Positions 12,483-15,115 of a stretch of 15,115 bases of DNA are shown here, in pieces (within the stretch, counting starts at the first letter, position 1; each line of letters starts with the position of its first letter). The notes under the pieces are model-generated. The model was not told the origin of the DNA and did no database searches. It worked only from the letters and a program-made list of their open reading frames with translations. The position numbers and the translations under genes are program-made. Location of the stretch: assembly GCA_026770585.1 (NCBI GenBank), contig MU646739.1, positions 251,248 to 266,362 on the forward strand. The letters run 5' to 3'. The stretch is from Baffinella frigidus. Lineage: Eukaryota; Cryptophyceae; Cryptomonadales; Baffinellaceae.

Positions 12483-14792
12483 GCTTGTGCTTGTGCTTGT
12501 GCTTGTGCTTGTGCTTGTGCTTGTGCTTATGGTTCGTCTTCTTCTTCTTCTTTTTCTTCTTCGTTATTCCTGTATGCCTATCCCAAGAAGCATAAGTCCC
12601 CATAGGTTACAGTCCTTATCCGCGAGTAACCTCCTATGAGAGTCCTATGAGACTTATGCTTCTCATAGGAAGACCGTCTCCCATAGGTCTCCCTATGAGA
12701 TGAGAGTCCTTATCCGTGAGTAACCCCTGTCCCCCCCTGTGATAGGAGATTCACTTACACGTTCCTAGCTGACTAATACTGGCCACCTCGGCCACTTATG
12801 GCGACTAGTGGACCCTACTAAGTGGACCGCGCTAAGTGGATCACTCTCACCCTGCAGGCAGTGGGCTTGCACCGCGCAAGCGCGTTGTTGTTGTTGTTGT
12901 TGTTGTTGTTGTCGTTGTTGTTGTGGTTGTGGTTCGTCTTCTTCTTCTTCCTGTTCTTCTTCTTCTTCGTTATTCCAGTATGCCTATCCTAAGAAGGAAA
13001 CGTTCCCCACAGGTGCGCTGAGAGTAATAGTAATAAAATTCGCGAGCAACCCCTGCCCCCCCCTGCAGGCGATGGGCTTGCACCGCGCAAGCGCGGGGGT
13101 GCAGGAGCAGGGGTGCGGGGCACTGATGAACTTCGTGCTCAACAGCCTAGGGAACAAGGTCTCCTTGCGACCCCCCCCCCCCTATCCCTTAGGTGGTGAG
13201 GAAGTGAAATTTGACCTCCAAGAGGTCCTAGGCAGGTCCTAGGGCCCTACGGTAGGGCGTATGAACCTACTGGCCACTTGAGGGATACAGACCTCAGTTT
13301 TTTTTCGGAACAAGGTTAGTTCCAAACCTCATCAAATTTGAGGCGGTTTGGGAAATGGCGTGGACTACGGTAGCAGGATAAGTTCCGGTGTCCACCTATG
13401 GTGGGAGTTAAAAGAACCTAAAGGACCTGAAAAGGACCTAACGGCCGTACCAAGAGCTTGAAGACCAATACCACTCCTAGGCCTAGGAACAGCCCACCGT
13501 GGTGTACACACCGCATTCTAAATGCCCTAAATGCTAGATTCCTTGGGGGGAATGCATGGTTGGCATCTTGGTATCAATGCACAACTGTCTACTGATCAAA
13601 ACGTTTCCCGGTACAATCTAAGGCCGCCTCAGTGGTTCAGCCAAGGTTTAGCCCCCACCGGAGGAAAAAAACAGGTAGGTTCGGACAGTCAAAAGCCGTG
13701 CGGGGGACTCTTGAGCAGGTGGCGTTCGCGGCCAAGGCGGTATCCCCGCACGGCTTTTGACTGTCTTTGGAGATAGTCAAAAGCCGTGCGGGGATTGATC
13801 AGGAGGTGGTTTCCGGTGTCCGCCTATGTTGGGAGCTCGAAGAACCTAAAGGACCTAAAGGTAGTGGCCAATCCTCCAGGAGAAGCCGGGGTGTCCCCAC
13901 ACCCTCAGCCATACTCAGATGGCGGTAGCCACTTGAGTGGTTCAACCATGGTTCAGCCCTCATCCTGAGCAAAACCAGGCAGGTTCGGACAGTCAAAAGC
14001 CGTGAGCGGACAGTCAAAAGCTCTTGTCAACAGTCAAAAGCCGTGGTGCGGACAGTTCAAAGCGCTTGAGCAGGTGGCCGTAAGGGGAAGGGCGGGATCG
14101 AAGACAGTCAAAAGCCGTGCGGGGTTGAGCAGGTGGCCGTAGCCGCCAAGGGCGGGATCGAGGCAGTCGTGGAGGCGATGGGCGGGCATGTCTCGAGCGT
14201 CGGGGTGCAGGAGTGGGGGTGTAACCCTAAACCCTAAACCCTGAACCCTGAACCCTGAACCCTAAACCCTAAACCCTAAAACCTAAACCCCAGAACCCCT
14301 AGACCCTAAGCCCTGAACCCTAAAACCTAAACCCTGAATCCTAAACCCTAAATGGGCGGGCATGTCTCGAGCGTCGGGGTGCAGGAGTGGGGGTGTAAAC
14401 CTAAATCCTTAACCCTTAACTCTAAAACCTGAAACCTAAACCCTAAACCCTAAACCCTAAACCCTAAACCCTAAACCCTAAACCCCAGAACCCCTAGACC
14501 CTAAGCCCTGAACCCTAAACCCTAAACCCTATACCCGAACCCCTAAATGGGCGGGCATGTCTCGAACGTTGGGGTGCAGGAGTGGGGGTTTCACCCTAAA
14601 CCCTTAACCCTAAACCCTAAACCCTAAACCCCAAACCCCAAACCCCAAAACCCAAACCCCAAACCCCAAACCCCAAACCCCAAAACCCAAACCCCAAACC
14701 CCAAACCCTAAACCCTAAACCCTAAACCCTAACCCGATACCAGGTGTGGCGCGCTGATGAACTTGGCGGGGAACTCCGAGAACAAGTCTAAG
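5814..14792 (+). CDS. Lipid-anchored TIR-armadillo protein gene, 9 exons seen, 3' end outside the window
   Basis: Exons are 5814-6650, 7185-7232, 8273-8389, 9648-9704, 10642-10683, 12105-12233, 13069-13158, 14133-14218 and 14744-14792, totalling 1455 nt or 485 codons with no stop. Order: MGCAAS acylation motif; TIR domain (about residues 65-210); basic/Pro linker; acidic LEDS repeats (250-271); then at least four ARM repeats of about 42 residues with the signature VQE-W/Q-GCGALMNL...NK...KGGIEAVV. TIR domains are protein-interaction modules and in many families NADases. ARM repeats form a helical scaffold, and in SARM1 the ARM domain senses NAD/NMN. I infer a membrane-associated signalling or defence protein. 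No SAM or NB-ARC domain is seen. Two introns end at the same ARM position (VLQ|AM, VVQ|AM), which supports the model. Confidence 0.8.
6006..6443 (+). other. TIR domain of the protist KLEF/MEPR subtype
   Basis: The coding segment covers roughly residues 65-210. It has the betaA start (VYISHEWG), the BB-loop region (FDEDELRGN), the I-x-x-A-x-S-V-G-I-F-L-T-x-R-Y strand, the CKLEF helix and VVVMEPRC-x-x-x-x-W-x-G-x-V-G. The last two blocks are typical of TIR proteins I know from stramenopile, haptophyte and related protist genomes rather than of plant TIR-NLRs. The family assignment is from recognition and was not searched. Confidence 0.82.
6561..6629 (+). repeat. 15-bp coding repeat for the LEDS pentapeptide
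   Basis: Four consecutive 15-bp units of the type ctcgaggacagcat encode LEDSI, LEDSM, LEDSV and LEDSM, followed by a decayed LAESD. The result is an acidic linker between the TIR and ARM parts. Third-position differences between units indicate some age. Confidence 0.8.
6651..7184 (+). other. Intron 1 with short repeats and inverted minisatellite
   Basis: The donor is GTGAGGCC and the acceptor CTCGTGCAG. The segment agaactccagatcctagctg occurs at 6753 and again at 6926. The exon-1 tail and donor (ctcgtgcaggtgag) recur at 6909-6922. A minisatellite of ctctcccctgcacgYgcRgt spans about 6948-7080 and includes inverted copies of gtgtatggtgcacgcaggtg (about 6995-7016 against 7079-7098). A possible 27-nt cassette exon at 6700-6726 (after tttcatcag, before gtgaggc) would encode PCLISTTES, but support is weak. 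Confidence 0.55.
6948..7107. repeat. CTCTCCCCTGCACG minisatellite with inverted arms
   Basis: Three close copies of ctctcccctgcacg with gcg/tgc variants lie near 7020-7080, and another at 6950. The segment cacctgcgtgcaccatacac (about 6999-7018) is the reverse complement of gtgtatggtgcacgcaggtg (7079-7098), so the transcript can fold back on itself. The array includes many CTGCAC/GTGCAG words that resemble the neighbouring splice acceptor. Confidence 0.6.
7185..7232 (+). CDS. TIR gene exon 2 (48 bp)
   Basis: Phase-0 microexon encoding EYEEMLDAHSQAETPM between acceptor CTCGTGCAG and donor ATG|GTAGCC. The acidic helical sequence continues the linker after LEDS. It lies directly against the telomere-like array of the next intron. 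The reading is supported by in-frame joining to both flanking exons. Confidence 0.65.
7241..7545 (+). repeat. CCCTACA heptamer array
   Basis: Around forty degenerate heptamers, mainly CCCTACA with CCATACA, CCTACGC and flanking CCCTAAA. All frames stay open across it, producing repetitive HPTPYTL-type peptides that are not genes. Confidence 0.9.
7611..7685 (-). repeat. Dispersed repeat A, copy 1
   Basis: About 75 bp: ctttaggtcctttaggtttt, tctcccaacatagcccaacg and ttccgtagaagggatctgcag. It matches copies at 7970-8044 (minus) and 11595-11659, 13381-13446 and 13810-13862 (plus, gtgtccRcctatgNtgggag ... aacctaaaggacctaa). No coding potential is seen. Confidence 0.75.
7718..7885 (-). repeat. Dispersed repeat B, copy 1
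   Basis: The reverse complement reads agagagattgataatttatt, gccaaactaccagcg, ccacttactgtaccccgtgt, cggccgctcatacg, ttccggatggattc and ctccacctcctac. It matches 11699-11833 on the plus strand. With repeat A at 7970-8044 it keeps the same A-then-B order as at 11595-11833, so A and B probably form one element of about 240-330 bp. Confidence 0.7.
7970..8044 (-). repeat. Dispersed repeat A, copy 2
   Basis: It is nearly identical to the copy at 7611-7685 (ttaggttttaaattctccca, acatagcccaacgacacgcc, ending ctgcagaga). It precedes repeat B on the minus strand, matching the arrangement at 11595-11833. Confidence 0.75.
8273..8389 (+). CDS. TIR gene exon 3: linker and first ARM helix
   Basis: The exon encodes TESLEGEGTSSLEGLEGG, RGQDAGEIIINLMLQHASNAE. 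The LEG repeat continues the acidic linker, then EIIINLMLQHASNAE starts the first ARM repeat. It joins in phase 0 to VQEAGCGALW in the next exon, restoring the consensus A-x-VQE-x-GCGAL. The donor GAG|GTTCACC is weaker than the others. Confidence 0.7.
8379..8637. mobile_element. Nested foldback overlapping the exon 3 donor
   Basis: The arm ccacgccagagggctcga (8395-8412) pairs with tcgagccctctggtgtgg (8503-8520), 17 of 18. The exon end ccaacgccgaggttcacca (8379-8397) is mirrored at 8607-8624. The right arm contains a near-perfect hairpin (8610-8622 with 8625-8637) and a forward copy of the exon tail (ccagcacgcg ... aacgccgag|gtca). A telomere-like GGGTGTA block separates the parts. Whether this is a transposon or a duplication-inversion is unclear. 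Confidence 0.55.
8390..9647 (+). other. Intron 3 with inverted repeats and a long CCCTAAA array
   Basis: It ends AAAGTCAACAG. Contents: an inverted repeat complex that includes a copy of the exon 3 tail (8379-8637), a short GGGTGTA block (8553-8583), a partial repeat A (8642-8660), the CCCTAAA array (8759-9470) and small palindromes. These are cacgggg/ccccgtg at 9567-9585, and tgactttacaaagtca at 9601-9616 and 9628-9643, the second ending just before the acceptor CAG. No gene is seen. Confidence 0.65.
8759..9470 (+). repeat. Interstitial CCCTAAA array, about 710 bp
   Basis: Degenerate heptamers in blocks: CCCTCAA/CCTTCAA near 8815-8920, CCCTAAA at 8921-8990 and 9281-9335, CACTAAA near 8970-8995, CCCTCAA at 9180-9280 and CCCGAAA at 9370-9450. 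C-rich on the sense strand of the host gene. Block-wise homogenised variants suggest local slippage within an interstitial telomeric sequence. Confidence 0.92.
9648..9704 (+). CDS. TIR gene exon 4: ARM helix (57 bp)
   Basis: The exon encodes VQEAGCGALWTLSKNALKQ, the central helix region of the first ARM repeat. It sits between acceptor CAACAG and donor CAG|GTCCGATG, phase 0 at both ends. The GCGALW-x-L signature is diagnostic for this ARM subtype. Confidence 0.78.
9727..9818. repeat. GA then CT microsatellite
   Basis: A short GAGA block (9731-9750) is followed by a (CT)n run interrupted by single G bases (9761-9818). The GA and CT halves are complementary and could pair. Confidence 0.9.
9924..9966. 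other. Perfect stem-loop with T run
   Basis: The 16-bp arm aggaaaaagctgagac (9924-9939) pairs with gtctcagcttttttcct (9950-9966, one extra T) around a 10-nt loop. It looks like a bacterial intrinsic terminator in shape but lies inside a eukaryotic intron, so a small foldback repeat is more likely. Confidence 0.7.
10364..10527. mobile_element. MITE-like element with long inverted arms
   Basis: The outer 21 bases ataggctaacggcctgaaaat (10364-10384) are repeated inverted at the right end (10505-10525). The arms continue for about 68 bp each with few mismatches, including cctaccgtaggcc. The spacer is about 25 bp. A 6-bp aagttc lies on both sides (10358-10363 and 10528-10533) as a possible target-site duplication. 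It is non-coding. Confidence 0.75.
10642..10683 (+). CDS. TIR gene exon 5: ARM helix (42 bp)
   Basis: The exon encodes VALVGKGGVEAVLQ, the last helix of the first ARM repeat, phase 0 at both ends. The donor CAG|GTGCTTTC is nearly the same as that of exon 6 (CAG|GTGCTTGC). An 8-G run in the middle keeps the frame. A frameshifted copy lies 262 bp downstream. Confidence 0.72.
10706..11515 (+). repeat. Interstitial TTTAGGG array with pure variant blocks
   Basis: Degenerate heptamers: GGGTTGA/GGGTTCA at the start, GGGTGTA at 11150-11190, GGGTTTA at 11190-11230, TTCCGGT at 11236-11258, nine or so perfect GGGACTA units at 11303-11368 and GGGTTTC/GGATTTC at 11398-11480. The G-rich sense strand could form G-quadruplexes in the pre-mRNA. 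Confidence 0.92.
10904..10945 (+). pseudogene. Decayed duplicate of TIR gene exon 5
   Basis: It matches exon 5 base for base except for 7 G instead of 8, which shifts the frame, and substitutions in ggcggtgctgcag. The donor GT is changed to AT (cag|atgctttctcacgcacc). Flanking bases downstream (tgctttctcacgcacc, gggtttgtggttgaggg) are also duplicated, so the copy arose by segmental duplication. Confidence 0.85.
11595..11659 (+). repeat. Dispersed repeat A, copy 3
   Basis: Contains ctgcagaaccagttccagtg, tccgcttatggagggagtta, and aacctcaaggacctaacgg. It is followed at 11699 by repeat B. Confidence 0.7.
11699..11833 (+). repeat. Dispersed repeat B, copy 2
   Basis: Starts cagagagataagtaatttgt, then gccaaacaaccagcgg, tgctacttaccgtaccccgt and ccagatggattctccacctc. 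Partial third and fourth copies of its 3' half run to the acceptors at 11948 and 12104. Repeat B therefore leads into the splice sites of exon 6 and its head copy. Confidence 0.68.
11837..11920 (+). repeat. GAGAGC microsatellite
   Basis: Purine-rich gagagcgagagc units with a few gagaaagagc variants, lying inside repeat B-derived sequence just before the copied acceptor. Confidence 0.9.
11925..11982 (+). repeat. Duplicate acceptor and exon 6 head, in frame
   Basis: The run gattctccacctcctccag followed by 34 bp of exon 6 head (AMAQHASSEFV) is copied 156 bp upstream of the real exon. The 34-bp match has three differences, all third-position and synonymous. The frame between the copies is open, so use of AG at 11947-11948 would add 52 residues without a frameshift. 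Confidence 0.78.
12105..12233 (+). CDS. TIR gene exon 6: full ARM repeat (129 bp)
   Basis: The exon encodes AMAQHASSEFVQEWGCGSLM, NLARHSDNKSAMERKGGIEAVVQ, exactly 43 residues, one complete ARM repeat. Acceptor CTTCAG, donor CAG|GTGCTTGC, phase 0 at both ends. It is the clearest repeat in the gene and defines the signature used to find the others. Confidence 0.88.
12234..13068 (+). other. Intron 6 with TTC/TTG microsatellites and a duplicated exon head
   Basis: It runs from GTGCTTGCC to CCCCCCTGCAG. Microsatellites: TTC (12248-12335, 12537-12565), TTG (12405-12480), GTGCTT (12479-12530). The block TTG-TTC followed by gtatgcctatccYaagaag occurs twice (about 12405-12591 and 12885-12995), so the intron has a segmental duplication. 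Inverted agaagcataagtc (12587-12599) and gacttatgcttct (12650-12662) form a foldback. The head of exon 7 is copied at 12858. Confidence 0.68.
12858..12884 (+). repeat. Partial copy of exon 7 head with acceptor
   Basis: After ctcaccctgcag comes gcagtgggcttgcaccgcgc aagcgcg, 27 bp matching exon 7 except at two bases, then an abrupt switch into (TTG)n. The offset of 211 bp is not a multiple of three. Confidence 0.78.
13069..13158 (+). CDS. TIR gene exon 7: ARM repeat, first part (90 bp)
   Basis: The exon encodes AMGLHRASAGVQEQGCGALM, NFVLNSLGNK. Acceptor CCCTGCAG, donor AAG|GTCTCC, phase 0 at both ends. It continues into exon 8 (VAVAAKGGIEAVVE) to complete the third ARM repeat. Confidence 0.84.
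13381..13446 (+). repeat. Dispersed repeat A, copy 4
   Basis: Contains gttccggtgtccacctatgg, tgggagttaaaagaaccta and aaggacctaacggcc. It agrees with the copy at 13810-13862 and, inverted, with 7611-7685. Confidence 0.72.
13687..14119 (+). repeat. AGTCAAAAGCCGTG dispersed word cluster with hairpin
   Basis: Six direct copies and one inverted copy of agtcaaaagc (mostly followed by cgtg). The inverted pair ccccgcacggcttttgact (13744-13762) and agtcaaaagccgtgcgggg (13775-13793) is a perfect 19-bp stem. Spacing is irregular (88, 216, 17, 22 and 76 bp). Confidence 0.78.
13810..13862 (+). repeat. Dispersed repeat A, copy 5
   Basis: Contains tttccggtgtccgcctatgt, tgggagctcgaagaacctaa and aggacctaaagg, matching the other A copies. 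Confidence 0.72.
14133..14218 (+). CDS. TIR gene exon 8: end of ARM repeat 3 and start of repeat 4 (86 bp)
   Basis: The exon encodes VAVAAKGGIEAVVEAMGGHV, SSVGVQEWG, ending in phase 2 (TGG GG|GTGTAACCC). Here VVEAM is uninterrupted, whereas earlier repeats have an intron at this point. The donor is part of a telomere-like start (GTGTAACCCTAAACCC). Confidence 0.84.
14219..14743 (+). repeat. Telomere-like intron 8 with tandem copies of exon 8 tail
   Basis: It runs from GTGTAACCCTAAACC to CCGATACCAG. The 41-bp exon tail starting atgggcgggcatgtctcgag is present at 14178 (real), 14352 and 14547, each followed by CCCTAAA-like sequence. The first copy keeps a GTGTAAACC donor and the second has lost it (gggtttcac). 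A CCCCAAA block lies at 14620-14705. All telomere-like parts are C-rich on the sense strand. Confidence 0.85.
14744..14792 (+). CDS. TIR gene exon 9: ARM repeat 4 (49 bp, gene continues)
   Basis: The first G completes the codon from exon 8, then CGALMNLAGNSENKSK follows, restoring QEWGCGALMNLAGNSENKSK. Acceptor ATACCAG, donor AAG|GTCAGGG, phase 0. At least the last helix of this repeat must lie beyond the window. Confidence 0.82.
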
Positions 14793-15115
14793 GTCAGGGA
14801 TGAGGGGGTGGGGTTGGGGTTCAGGGTGGAGGGTTCAGGGTGGAGGGTGGAGGGTTGAGGGTGTAGGGTTGAGGGGGTTGGGGTTATGGGGTTGGGGTGT
14901 AGGGTTTAGGGCGTAGGGTGTGGGATTTGGGGTTACGGCGAGGGTTGAGGGTTGAGGGGGTAGGGGTTAGGGTTTAGGGTGGAGGGTGGAGGGTGAAAGG
15001 TGTAGGGTGTAGGGGTTAGAGTGTAGGGTGTAGGGTGTAGGGTGTGGGGTGTAGGGTGTAGGGTGTAGGGTGTAGGGTGTAGGGTGTAGGGTGTAGGGTG
15101 TAGGGTGTAGGGTTT
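14793..15115 (+). repeat. Telomere-like intron 9, partial
   Basis: Starts GTCAGGGATGAGGGGG and changes to GGGTTGA, GGGTGGA and finally nearly pure GGGTGTA heptamers up to the right edge. G-rich on the sense strand, like intron 5. No acceptor is reached. Confidence 0.85.

Larger units (their letters stand above)
13159..14132 (+). other. Intron 7 with repeat A copies, AGTCAAAAGCCGTG cluster and exon-head copies
   Basis: It runs from GTCTCCTTGCG to GGGTTGAGCAG. Contains repeat A at 13381-13446 and 13810-13862. The word agtcaaaagcc(gtg) occurs at 13687, 13775, 13991, 14008, 14030 and 14106, and inverted at 13752-13762. Copies of the exon 8 acceptor and head are at 13710-13740 and 14065-14102. 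No gene is seen. Confidence 0.65.

Noticed and set aside
12248-12605. Frames rich in Cys, Val, Leu or Phe runs
   Set aside because: Translations of TTG and TTC microsatellites inside an intron; the real coding exons are 12105-12233 and 13069-13158.
13687-14119. CRISPR-like array of AGTCAAAAGCCGTG
   Set aside because: Spacing is irregular (17 to 216 bp), one copy is inverted, and the context is eukaryotic with exon fragments between copies.
14793-15115. A true chromosome end at the right edge
   Set aside because: The repeats are degenerate, follow a splice donor, and an incomplete ARM repeat must continue beyond. The window edge is simply inside the intron.
1-15115. tRNA, rRNA or other structured RNA genes
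   Set aside because: I looked for typical conserved arms and rRNA blocks and found none.

Overview
The window looks like GC-rich nuclear DNA of a eukaryote, probably a protist or alga. I see no bacterial gene layout, ribosome binding sites, rRNA or tRNA. Two divergent multi-exon genes are interrupted by canonical GT-AG introns. Many introns are filled with degenerate plant-type telomere heptamers (CCCTAAA/TTTAGGG and variants CCCTACA, CCCTCAA, CCCGAAA, GGGACTA). The TIR subtype and the ARM repeats resemble families I know from algal and other protist genomes, but the lineage cannot be fixed from the sequence alone.

Left part, about 5230 down to 1, minus strand: a gene for a large modular protein that runs off the left edge. 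A module of roughly 220-240 residues, helical and Leu/Ala/Arg-rich, with a Gly/Arg/Glu linker, recurs about five times. Exons of 666, 729 and 1395 nt all lie between phase-2 introns that cut each module at the same Lys/Arg codon. One exon holds two modules fused with no intron between them. I do not recognise the family with confidence.

Middle, about 5230-5813: a gene-free divergent intergenic region that may hold promoters for both genes.

Right part, 5814-14792 and beyond, plus strand: a gene whose nine recognisable exons sum to 1455 nt (485 codons) in one open frame. The protein begins MGCAAS (predicted myristoylation and palmitoylation), then a TIR domain with a candidate catalytic Glu, an acidic LEDS pentapeptide linker, and at least four armadillo repeats split between small exons. 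This is the reverse of the metazoan SARM1 order (ARM-SAM-TIR), so a membrane-anchored TIR effector joined to an ARM sensor or scaffold is the most interesting biological candidate here.

The introns hold the other striking signal. Beside telomere-like arrays and microsatellites they carry partial copies of the neighbouring exon edges, often with the splice site attached: 128-bp units in the minus gene, a decayed whole-exon copy, an in-frame 156-bp acceptor duplication, and tandem copies of an exon tail with its donor. Foldback elements resembling MITEs and a dispersed A+B repeat are also present, and one B copy abuts a used 3' splice site. All exon limits come from splice-site reading and repeat alignment within the window, without transcript evidence.
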